From the NCBI RefSeq assembly GCF_003286085.1, contig NW_020825348.1, positions 310,001-374,000 on the forward strand: a DNA stretch of 64,000 bases, read 5' to 3'. The stretch is from Drosophila persimilis (lineage: Eukaryota; Arthropoda; Insecta; Diptera; Drosophilidae). Shown here piece by piece: positions 22,217 to 31,118 of this stretch. Both the position numbers and the translations under genes were made by a program. The first letter of the stretch is position 1. Each line of letters opens with the position of its first letter. The notes beneath the pieces are model-generated. The model had not been told where the DNA came from and did no database searches. It was given only the letters and a program-made list of their open reading frames with translations.

Positions 22217-24174
22217 GGGCATTATTAGTGGCCAAGCTAATGGCAAAGGTATGCGCCTGTCTTCACATACCAGTAGAGAAGGTTAACTATTTCACGGATT
22301 CCACAATTGTGTTAAATTGGCTGTCGTCACATGCTAGTCGATGGACCACCTTCGTTGCCAACAGGGTGGCTCAAATACAAGAGCTCACACGTGTACAGGA
22401 TTGGTTCAAGGTCGACACAAAATCAAACCCTGCAGATATTGTATCTCGGGGATTATTGGTAACCGAATTGAGCAAGTCAACGATGTGGTGGAACGGTCCA
22501 GAATTTTTAATGGACGCAGCAGATGACTGGACCAAATTTAATTGGAGTGAGGAAATACAAACAGTTCCAGAGGAGAGGAAATGTAAGTTCTCGCTGACAG
22601 TTGGAAAGGTAGAAAGTAATGAGAAGTTAGATGTCGTGGGGAGATGCAAATTTGCAAATGATTTCCTCAAATTGCAGCGAGTTTTTAGCTATATTTTTCG
22701 CTGGCGTAGAATATCGTTGAGATCAAACTCAAATGAAACAGGCAACCTTACTGCAGCTGAAATGGAGGTAGGATTGCGCTATATTGTGTATAATGTGCAG
22801 CAGTTGAGCTTGCATGAGGAATTCATTAAGCTTAAAGAGGGAAAGGTGATAAAATCAGCGAGAATTCAGAGTTTAAGCCCGTTTTTACAAGAGGAAGAGG
22901 GAATAGCTATTATTCGAGTCGGCGGAAGGTTGTCCAATGCCGAATTGCCATTTGACACAAGGCATCCCATCTTAATGCCGAGCAACCATAAAGTGGTAGA
23001 GGCGCTTGTTGAACTCACACATCGAAAGAATTTACATGCTGGGGCACAATCGCTATGTGCCTTTTTGCGACAGAGATATTGGGTAATCAATTGCAGGAAA
23101 CTTGCCCGCAGGGTGATCCGTGGCTGCATACCATGCTTTCGTCGTCGGCCGCTCGCTGCAACACAGCTGATGGGAGCGCTGCCAGCTAACCGAGTGCGAG
23201 GCAATATCTACCCCTTCGAGCGCGCTGGACTGGACTTTGCTGGACCAATATGGATGCACTTTCACATGCGAGGAAAACGCCCAGTAAAGGTGTATCTGTG
23301 CATATTTGTATGCTTTGCAACAAAGGCCTGCCATATAGAGATCGTGTCGGACTTAAGCTCAAATGCGTTCATCGCGGCGTTAAAACGGTTCTTTGCAAGA
23401 CGTGGATTGAGCTCTGACCTATATTGCGACAACGCCACCAATTTTGTAGGTGCGTCACGAGAGCTCAACAGAGCTTTCGACTCGCCAAGTCAGAAGCTCA
23501 TTGACGACGAATGCAGCCAGCGAGGAGTCAGGTTTCACTTCATCCCCCCACGCTCCCCTCACTTTGGAGGATTATGGGAGAGCGCCGTGAAGGTGGCCAA
23601 ACAGCTGCTGGTGAAATGCACCAACAGCACAGCACTTAACTACGAAGATCTTGCGACTGCCATCACACAAGTAGAAGCGGTGATGAATTCTAGACCTCTG
23701 CATCCCTTGTCATCGGACCCGAATGACTTCGAGGCGCTAACTCCCGGTCATTTCTTGGTTGGCCGACCCCTGAACGCGTTAGTAGGACCAGTAGACGACG
23801 CACTGTTGAAACTGTCCATGAGCAACCATTGGAAACGCATTCTAATGGTACACCACATGTTCTGGCACCGCTGGTCGGCGGAATATTTGACGTTGCTGCA
23901 GAAGCGGACAAAGTGGAGCACTGTAGCCAACAACATTCAACTTGGTACACTGGTCCTTATTGCGGAAGACAACGCTCCGCCCGGACAATGGCTGCTGGGA
24001 AGAGTTGCAGAGTTACACCCAGGAGCTGATGGTGCAGTTCGGGTTGTAACACTCAAGACCAAGACTGGATTATTTAAGCGCAACGTACATAAGCTCTGCC
24101 CGCTGCCTACAGATGCCGATGAACTTAATGTTGGAAGGAGCTTCCAAGGTGGGGAGAATGTTGACGCCCCTTAA
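22217..24174 (+). pseudogene. pol: RNase H end and integrase of the young BEL (shifted frame)
   Basis: About 650 codons. Rest of RNase H: NYFTDSTIVLNWLSSHASRW and NPADIVSRG. Integrase zinc-binding HHCC block: HRKNLHAGA and CIPCFRRRP. DDE core: Asp in RAGLDFAGPIW, Asp in LYCDNATNFVGAS, Glu in PPRSPHFGGLWESAVKVAK. BEL-type C-terminal module: LTPGHFLVGRPLN and LGRVAELHPGADGAVRVVTL. All catalytic residues are present. The stop codon (24172-24174) lies 14 bases inside the 3' LTR, so the polypurine tract (AAGGTGGGGAGAA, 24146-24158) is read as codons of this frame. Integrase inserts element DNA into the chromosome. Confidence 0.93.
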
Positions 24175-24477
24175 TAGAATATAGGATTAAATTACTTTAT
24201 AATGGTTAACAATTTGAAGATTTGAATTAATATGTAAATAGTACTAAAATTGTGAATTAATTTGAAGTTGGCGCGTTACATTATGTACGTATAAAGAAGC
24301 GCAATCGATAGTATCAATAGTATCGAGCCAAAACGATCTGAATTATGATCACTAGATTTAAGAGATATATACGAAATAAAACGAACGAGCAAGGAACTAC
24401 ATCGAGCGGATTAAGGAAGGTCTGAATTGTGTAGGCGGATTCCACTGGAAAACTGTTGGAGGGACTTAGCTCGTACA
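24159..24477 (+). repeat. 3' LTR of the young BEL
   Basis: 319 bp, one visible difference from the 5' LTR. Preceded by the polypurine tract and followed by the right GCGGC target duplication at 24478-24482. Confidence 0.93.
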
Positions 24478-25058
24478 GCGGCTTTGCTTAGAGTAAAACA
24501 TTAGCGCCTAGATCTCAGAGACTATAAAAGCTAGAGCAACCAAATTTGGTATCCACACTCCTAATATATCGGACCGAGACGAGTTTGTTTCAAAAATTCG
24601 CCACACCCCCTTCCGCCCCCGCAAAGGATGCAAATCTGGGGATATTCACAAATCTCAGAGACTATTATGGCTAGAGTAACCAAATTTAGTATCAGCACTC
24701 CTGTTAGATCGCACTATAAAACGTATATCTCAAAATTTCGCCCCACCCCCTTCCGCCACCAGAAAGCACGAAAATCTGTTGCATCCACAATATTGCAGAT
24801 TTGAGAAAACTAAAAACGCTAAATCATAGATAATGACCATATCTATCATATTTTTATAGCCAAAAGGAACAAATCAATTTGCAGTGGCTACGCAGCGCCC
24901 GACGCCACGCTCAGACTGATTTTCTGTCTCTCTCGCACGCACTCTTTGTCGTGTCGTTTAATATTAGCGGAGCTGCCGGAGGAGAGCCATACTGACTTAG
25001 TATCGGGTATAACTGTAGAGTTGCGGTGTCCGCAGCAACTCACAACGTCCCCCCTCGT

Positions 25059-25682
25059 TATACCCGATACTCAAAATGAGTATTGGGGTATATTAGATTT
25101 GTGGTAAAAGTGGATGTGTGTAACGTCCAGAAGGAATCGTTTCCGACCCCATAAAGTATATATATTCTTGATCAGCATCAATAGCCGAGTCGATTGAGCC
25201 ATGTCTGTCTGTCCGTCCGTCCGTCTGTCCGTCCCCTTCAGCGCCTAATGCTCAAAGACTATAAGAGCTAGAGCAACGATGTTTTGGATCCAGACTTCTG
25301 TGATATGTCACTGCTACAAAAATATTTCAAAACTTTGCCCCGCCCACTTCCGCCCCCACAAAGGGCGAAAATCTGTGGCATCCACAATTTCGACGATACG
25401 AGAAAACCAAAAACGCAGAATCATAGATAATGACCATATCTATCAGATTGCTGAATCTGGATCAGATGGGATCATTTTTATAGCCAAAGGAAACAAATCA
25501 ATTTGCAGTGGCTACGCAGCGCGTGACGTCACGCTCAGACTGATTTTCTGTCTCTCTCGCACGCACTCTTTGTCGTGTCGTTTAATATTAGCGGCGTCTG
25601 CCGGAGGAGAGCCATACTGACTTAGTATCGGGTATAACTGTAGAGTTGCGGTGTCCGCAGCAACTCACAACGTTCCCCCTCG
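25059..25682 (+). mobile_element. DINE-1 copy, head-to-tail with its neighbour
   Basis: Begins TATACCCGATACTC directly after the CCCCCCTCGT end of the preceding copy and ends with AGTATCGGGTATA, a GAGTTGCGG hairpin and CGTTCCCCCTCG. It is shorter (about 620 bp) than its neighbours because one set of internal modules is missing: the first-module sequence runs straight into the ATAGATAATGACCATATC block of the last module. A long plus-strand frame (25279-25620) across it is a chance reading of the repeat. Confidence 0.92.
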
Positions 25683-25727
25683 TTTTTTATTAATTTGGCG
25701 ATAGTCAACTACTAATCGCCATTTTTT
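25683..25727 (-). pseudogene. 45-bp gypsy-type RT fossil between DINE-1 copies
   Basis: The spacer between two DINE-1 units reads on the minus strand as KKWRLVVDYRQINKK, which fits the conserved N-terminal RT block of Ty3/gypsy elements (W-R-x-V-V-D-Y-R-x-x-N). It does not fit the surrounding BEL, whose equivalent is LRVVFDASC. It is 15 codons without interruption and also forms a TGGCGAT/ATCGCCA inverted repeat. It may be flanking DNA of an earlier DINE-1 insertion carried along during array formation. Confidence 0.6.
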
Positions 25728-26817
25728 ATACCCGATACTCAAAATGAGTATTGGGGTATATTAGATTTGTGGTAAAAGTGGATGTGTGTAACGTCCAGAA
25801 GGAATCGTTTCTGACCCCATAAAGTATATATATTCTTGATCAGCATCAATAGCCGAGTCGATTGAGCCATGTCTGTCTGCCCGTCTGTTCGTCCCCTTCA
25901 GCGCCTAGTGCTCAAAGACTATAAGAGCTAGAGCAACGATGTTTCGGATCCAGACTTCTGTGATATGTCACTGCTACAAAAATATTTCAAAACTTCGCCC
26001 CGCCCACTTTCGCCCCCACAAAGGACGAAAATCTGTGGCATCCACATTTTTAAAGATACGATTAAACCAAAAACGCAGAATCGTAGAGAATGATCATATC
26101 TTTTAGACTGCAGAATCTGAATTGGATCGGATTATTATTATAGCCAGCATCAAGAAAACAATTTCATTTTTTCTCGCCCTGTCTCTCTCTAACACACACG
26201 TAGCATAGTCGGCTTTGCTTAGAGTAAAACATTAGCGCCTAGATCTCAGAGACTATAAAAGCTAGAGCAACCAAATTTGGTATCCAGACTCCTAATACAT
26301 CAGACCGAGACGAGTTTGTTTCAAAATTTCGACACACCCCCTTCCGCCCCCGCAAAGGACGAAAATCTGGGGATATTCACAGATCTCAGAGACTATTAAC
26401 GCTAGAGTAACCAAATTTGGTATCCGCACTCCTGTTAGATCTCACTATAAAACGTATATCTCAAAATTTCGCCCCACCTCCGTCCGCCCCAACAAAGGAC
26501 GAAAATCTGTTGCATCTACAATATTGCAGATTCGAGAAAACTAAAAACGCAGAATCATAGATAATGACCATATCTATCCGGTTGTTGAATCTGGATCAGA
26601 TCGGATCATTTTTGTAGCCAAAAGCAAGAAATCAATTTGCAGTGGCTACGCAGCGCCCGACATCACGCTCAGACTGATTTTCTGTCTCTCTCGCACGCAC
26701 TCTTTGTGGTGTCGCTTAATATTAGCGGCGACTGCCGGAGGAGAGCCATACTGACTTAGTATCGGGTATAACTGTAGAGTTGCGGTGTCCGCAGCAACTC
26801 ACAACGTTCCCCCTCGT
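25728..26817 (+). mobile_element. DINE-1 copy, full length (about 1.09 kb)
   Basis: Has both 13-bp subterminal inverted repeats (TATACCCGATACT and AGTATCGGGTATA), the TCCGTCTGTC tract, three diverged internal modules each with an ATCTCAGAGACTAT/AAATTTGGTATCC core, and the 3' GAGTTGCGG...CAGCAACTC hairpin before CGTTCCCCCTCG. It shows the uninterrupted sequence at the site where the young BEL entered its neighbour. Ends against old BEL sequence. Confidence 0.92.
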
Positions 26818-28950
26818 TTTACTATTAATACTTTGGCGCTCTTAATCTCCTTCACTGTCAAAAATTAAGTATCAAAAGTAACACTCCACTTACCTCGGTG
26901 TTCGCTCTTTTTCGTACTAAGTTTAATATTTGCGCAGCTTCTTCTGAAAGTATGGTACATTGCGATGAGAGCTCAATGAGAGCTCTAAGGTTTTGATAGG
27001 CACTATTCCTTGACCTAACTTTCATAAGTGCTGTGGCTAAGAATGCTTGTTCTTTTGTCAAGCAAGTGTTAACATTTTCCCTCTTTTCGTAGGGAATATT
27101 TAGCATCGTATGATGCGGTTTTTTGCAAATCCCACATAAAATTTCAGATAAGCATTTCTTATATGCGTTTATCCAGGATAGCACAACGGTGGAATCACTC
27201 CAAAAGCATCCTGGAACCGTGTTAATGTCCATGTACAGATCCTGTCGGACTCGGTTTCTGAGTTCGGAACCAAGGACTGCAGCACACAGTTCTAACCGTG
27301 GTAGTGATTGTTTGGCTGTCGGCGCCACACGTGATTTGGAATGTAGCGCGTACATATACTGCTGCGCCATATGCTCGTTCTGATGACTCTACAAAAGTAT
27401 GGAGTTCTTGGATAACTGGAATTTTACGATCATAGATAAGCCGGAATTTTGCATTTTATTTAATGTATGTAAGTCTTCCCGGTATTCTTTCTATTGGGTT
27501 TGGTGTTGTAATGGTAATTCGTCATCCCAATCTAGTTTGAGATCCCAAAGTTGTCGCATGAATATTTTGACTTTTGCTACCACCGGTGCAAAGAGTCCTA
27601 GTGGGTCAAAGATTTGGGCCAGTTCGGAGCACACCACCCGTTTGATGATACGTGTAGCCTGGCTTTTCTGTGTTCGTCCACACAATTTATCCTTCTTTGG
27701 CATCCAGATGAGACCCAGAGTTTTCACGCTGTAGTGCTCTAGTGTCTCTCCTAGTTTGACATCACTTACAATGTCCTCTTGAGGGATTCCTTGAAGAAGT
27801 TGCTCATTGGCTCCAGACTATCATCTGATGAAATTGATCCTCCAGATTCATCCACACTTGTCGATACATCTTTTCTATGTTCGTTGTGTATACGTACTTA
27901 TGAGTTCGAAATCGTAACAGGATGGACATAAGTTCGCTCTGAACTGTGGGTCCAGCATGCAGAATGTCGTTCAAAGATTTCCCCGCTTGATGGCTTGCAT
28001 GAGGCATCGAATACTACCCGAAGCTTTGGGGTGGTGCTCTAAGGTTTAAGTACACAGTGATGTGGAATAAAGTTGTGTTTTTTAAGAACATGTGTTACTG
28101 GCACCATCTTCATGTCTCCTAGTCTTTCATACTCTTCCATGAAGTCCACTTAACTCTTCTAAGTTTCTGTTGAGATTCGACGCTCCAACGCTAGGAATCT
28201 TTTTTTGCAGTTTCCAAAGACTCCCCCAGGGATGAAGGGTGTTCGAAAAATCCCAGTTTTGTGTTTTGTAGCAACGGGCCTCATATCCTTAGCTGCTGTT
28301 GATCTGGTTGTAGCAGCCTGTCGAAATTACCTGTCTTATGGAAGTTTTGATTTGCCAGTGGAAGCTTGCTTGGTAAGTTCAAGTTCTCTGAATCGAGTGC
28401 CTGAGCTGGTTGATCCGCTATTAATTGTGGTAATACGAAAGCTTCAATTCTTTGCGTAAAACCATTGTGAAGGGATTTCATGAGCATATTTACTTGTGTC
28501 CTCATGCTCTGCAGTAATGTGTATTTTTGTTTGAGTGACAACATTGATGCTATTCGTTCAGAGATCAAGTTTATCTGTGACACTGAACCTTTTTCTGTGG
28601 CCAGTAGATTGTAGCTATTGTTAGTTGCTGCACCAACCGTCGGTGCACTTCGGTAGCTGCGCCCGATGCTGTTTCCAGATTTAGCATCGTGTTGTGCTTC
28701 CTGTCGATTTTGAAGCAGTTTCGACCTGCGCATGCGTTTGTTTTTTGATTCGTTGTCAAACAATTAACGCCCATTTTTTTGTTTTTGTACACAATTTAGT
28801 CGTTCTGATGGAAATTTGGAGCGAAACTCTTCGTATCCGTAGAGCGAATGGCTTGCTTTCTTGCAGAATGTGCATAAGGGTGCTCGTGCTCTCCCTGTGT
28901 TTGCTGATGCACATGTAGTGTCTTTTAGCTCTCTCCTCGGCTCGATCGAC
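26818..28950 (-). pseudogene. pol: Zinc knuckle, protease, RT and RNase H of the old BEL element
   Basis: Read right to left. Cys/His knuckles at about 28690-28950 (CTFCKKASHSLYGYEEF, then RNCFKIDRKHNTMLN). Protease at about 28281-28600 (SQINLISERIASMLSLKQ and ADQPAQALDSENLNLPSKL). RT at about 27491-28170 (KLRVVFDASC region near 28015, GKSLNDILHAGPTVQSELM, ELAQIFDPLGLFAPV). RNase H at 27152-27370 (LPRLELCAAVLGSELRNRVR, WSDSTVVLSWINAYKK). The catalytic RT box is not recoverable. Multiple stops and frameshifts. An extra zinc-knuckle/protease block follows RNase H. The reading continues into integrase at 17461 beyond the DINE-1 cluster. Confidence 0.8.
26870..27152 (-). other. Ectopic second zinc-knuckle/protease block in the old BEL
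   Basis: Between RNase H and integrase, where no Gag sequence belongs, the minus strand reads ILCGICKKPHHTMLNIPYE and then QAFLATALMKVRSRNSAY and SQCTILSEEAAQILNL, in frame with the upstream RNase H. That is a BEL last zinc knuckle plus the start of protease, a second copy relative to 28281-28950 and clearly diverged from it. The protease catalytic Asp position reads Glu (ALIELSSQ). It suggests template switching or insertion from a related BEL. Confidence 0.7.
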
Positions 28951-29042
28951 TCGAAATGAGTATAGGGTATATTAAATTTGTGTTGTAAGTGGATGTGTGT
29001 AACGTCCAGAAGGAATCGTTTCCGACCCCATAAAGTACATAT

Positions 29043-29737
29043 AGTTAAATATGCGACACTGCAGTTTGCGTTTTAAAAAAGATTTTATTCTTTCACTTAA
29101 ACTTAGTGCACATTGATTAGTTATTTCCCCGACGATGACTTATGTCTAGTGTCTTGAACGGAATTAACTTATGTTGAGTTCTCCGACGGTGTCGCGATTG
29201 ACGTTTGTCTTGAACAGAACTGATTTGCCTTCCCAAATGTAGACTATTTATATGATGATGCTCGGCTTGGGATTCGGATTTGGATTCGGAGGCGTTGGCT
29301 TCGACTTCGGCTTTGGAGTTGGAGTACGTGACTCGATCGATATGTGGGAAAGGCGGCTTTTGATGAAAGGCTTCCGCTGCGTATGATCGGTGTTGCATTA
29401 CTTGGGGGTGGCTGAAAATAGGGCCTCTGATTGGTCAGCTACGATGGCGTGGTTCTTGAGAATCGATTAGTAATTGATCTCTGAAGAGTGGCGTGATTCT
29501 AGTGCGGCTGGATTTAGTGCGACTGGATTCTAATGCGGCATCTATTGTTTTATGTTCCACTTCTAGCTTAGGGTGTTTGTTTACATTGCCTGCAATCGGT
29601 TACGCGTGGTCCATTTCGAGCGTGAGATTGTTTATGGGGTTTCGAAGCTGAGAGTGTCGGATTGTTTATAGTATTGTGGGTGCAGGGTAATAGACATAGA
29701 CAAGGGTATGCGGAGCATGGACTATAGATATGTCACT
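29043..29737 (-). repeat. 3' LTR of the errantivirus (695 bp)
   Basis: Minus-strand start AGTGACATATCTATAG follows the purine-rich CAATGGGGG at 29738-29746. It contains 15 bp (near 29513-29530, a TTTAGTGCGACTGGA unit duplicating its neighbour) absent from the other LTR. A 93-codon frame in the element's sense direction (29117-29398) recurs identically in the other LTR. Confidence 0.93.
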
Positions 29738-29764
29738 CCCCCATTGTTAGATTTAAGCCTGTCC

Positions 29765-31102
29765 TCAGGCGATTATCCTTGGATATAGTTCGGGTGCGTC
29801 TAAAACTGTGCCTGCTGGGGATTCTTCGTCTTCGTCTAAGGATGTTTCTATGTGCGGGTTGGTTTTAGGCTTATTGCTTTTACTTAGACTAAACAATTTG
29901 TAGCTTAATCCTATTATGATTATGACAAATAGTAGTATTAAGCTTACATGTAATACATTATTTAATTGCGTACTTTCTATTACAATTTCTTTGGTTTGCA
30001 AATAAGACAGTGGTTTAATTTTTGTTACGTTATTGTTGATGTATATGCTCTGTGCAAATTCTGGTATTGAGTTGGATATTAAGAACTCGTTTAATTGTAC
30101 GCTGCAATTATGTATTTTTATTAATGCGTTACCTTCTACTTTTATTTCTTGGTTTAGGCAATCTTGGTTTAATAAGGTTTTAGGTAATTTCCAAGTTAAC
30201 AATATATTGGGTTCTATGAAATTTATTTGGAAGTTTTGGTGTGCCTTGGTGTATGGACATTTTGTTTCTACTTGTTTGACTATTCCTGAAATACATTCGT
30301 CATTTATTTTTCGTTTCGATTCTTTTTCATATACCTCGTTTTCTAGAATGTAATAATTGTTTTGCGTTAGGTCAGTGAGGATGTTATTATCTTCATCTGG
30401 ATATGGAACAATTTTAAGTATAGGAATATTTCTGATCTCTCGTGGGATGTTGGAAATTATTAGTATTTCGTTAGTGTCTGATTTCAACCAAGTAGATGTT
30501 TTAATATTTAATAGTTTCTCTGAATCGATGTGTTTCAGGTAATCTTGCCTCAATAATTTCGGATTAAAGATACCTAATCTTGTTAGCTGCATGCCTAATT
30601 CGATATCCTCTATGTACTCAGTAAAATGTTGAAGGTTAAATATTAATATTTCTAGTTGTTTATTTCTGTCATTATCTTTGTTTAACTTATTGACAACTTC
30701 TATGCCGGAATTTACTGCTTGAATTATTAAGTTTAATTCGTTAACTTGAACACTGTGGCTAGCCAGATTGTCTAATTTCCCTTCTAATTCGACCTTATCA
30801 TCTTGATCTAACGTTCCAAATAGATATTTATATATTGTGCCTACTGCATTTATAAGGCCTCTTCTGTTTCTTTTGGCTATTTTTATGCCGTTGAATTCAC
30901 GTTGCAATTTCTCGACTAAATATTGAACTTGGATTTCGTTATCAAATTGGGTTGCCTGTTCTAGTAAACTCTGGTATGTTTCATCTGTTTTTGTTATATT
31001 AATTGTTAGATAGTGGTATTCATAGTTAATGGGTATGTTAATGGTATTCGTTTTGAATATGAGATATCCATTCTGTCCGGTAGCTTGTAGGACGGTGAAC
31101 AT
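29765..31102 (-). CDS. env: Errantiviral envelope glycoprotein (Env)
   Basis: 445 codons from the ATG; the frame is open a little upstream through hydrophobic residues (IIKIIILL), suggesting the signal peptide begins earlier and is joined by splicing, as is known for errantiviral env. A furin-type site RNRR with following GLINAVGTIYKYLFG (fusion-peptide-like) lies near residues 95-115. A long helical region follows, with many N-x-S/T sites. A C-terminal membrane anchor (LHVSLILLFVIIIIGLSYKL, about residues 390-410) precedes a basic/acidic tail. In this group Env is thought to support particle transfer between follicle and germ cells. It overlaps the end of pol by position only. Appears intact. 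Confidence 0.88.
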   Translation of the reverse strand: MFTVLQATGQNGYLIFKTNTINIPINYEYHYLTINITKTDETYQSLLEQATQFDNEIQVQYLVEKLQREFNGIKIAKRNRRGLINAVGTIYKYLFGTLDQDDKVELEGKLDNLASHSVQVNELNLIIQAVNSGIEVVNKLNKDNDRNKQLEILIFNLQHFTEYIEDIELGMQLTRLGIFNPKLLRQDYLKHIDSEKLLNIKTSTWLKSDTNEILIISNIPREIRNIPILKIVPYPDEDNNILTDLTQNNYYILENEVYEKESKRKINDECISGIVKQVETKCPYTKAHQNFQINFIEPNILLTWKLPKTLLNQDCLNQEIKVEGNALIKIHNCSVQLNEFLISNSIPEFAQSIYINNNVTKIKPLSYLQTKEIVIESTQLNNVLHVSLILLFVIIIIGLSYKLFSLSKSNKPKTNPHIETSLDEDEESPAGTVLDAPELYPRIIA

Positions 31103-31118
31103 TAGTAAGATTATAATC

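Larger units (their letters stand above)
17973..24477 (+). mobile_element. Young, nearly complete BEL/Pao retrotransposon (6505 bp)
   Basis: A full-length element with 319-bp LTRs (TGTTGACG to CTCGTACA), flanking 5-bp target duplications, a primer-binding site, a 0.7-kb leader, one long gag-pol frame and a polypurine tract. By eye the two LTRs differ at one position only (AAAAG versus AATAG near the start), so the insertion is recent. The coding frame is nevertheless interrupted by one stop (19184-19186) and one frameshift near 22215. There is no env. It sits inside a DINE-1 copy that itself sits inside an older BEL. Confidence 0.95.
17462..25058 (+). mobile_element. DINE-1 copy split by the young BEL (17462-17972 and 24478-25058)
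   Basis: The 5' part begins with TATACCCGATACTC and the palindromic ATACTCAAAATGAGTAT, then runs through the TCCGTCTGTCC repeats to CATAGGCGGC at 17972. The rest resumes after the young BEL at 24478 with GCGGCTTTGCTTAG. Copy 25728-26817 shows the uninterrupted sequence CATAGTCGGCTTTGC. The 3' end carries AGTATCGGGTATA, the reverse complement of the first 13 bases, and a GAGTTGCGG...CCGCAGCAACTC hairpin. This is the subterminal inverted-repeat architecture of DINE-1/Helentron elements. Confidence 0.92.
14233..28950 (-). mobile_element. Old env-bearing BEL/Pao element, split by later insertions
   Basis: One minus-strand BEL element occupies 26818-28950 (zinc knuckle, protease, RT, RNase H) and 14233-17461 (integrase, env, 3' LTR). 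The 9.3 kb between is DINE-1 copies plus a young BEL. Continuity is shown at codon level: on the minus strand EIKSAKVLIVK ends at 26818 and AIQFSSEVASLINKK resumes at 17461 in the expected order for the region before integrase. The 5' LTR and gag start were not found; the element runs into a DINE-1/errantivirus block at about 28950. Numerous stops and frameshifts make it old. Env content recalls roo-like BEL elements. Confidence 0.75.

Noticed and set aside
22866..23334. Minus-strand frames of 93-112 codons
   Set aside because: Antisense shadows of BEL integrase.
25279..25620. 113-codon frame in a DINE-1 copy, with repeated PAHFRPHKGRKSVAST-like peptides also seen at 2253, 37183, 37672, 38558 and 54238
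   Set aside because: Chance frames of the internal DINE-1 module; they occur in both orientations and vary in length between copies.
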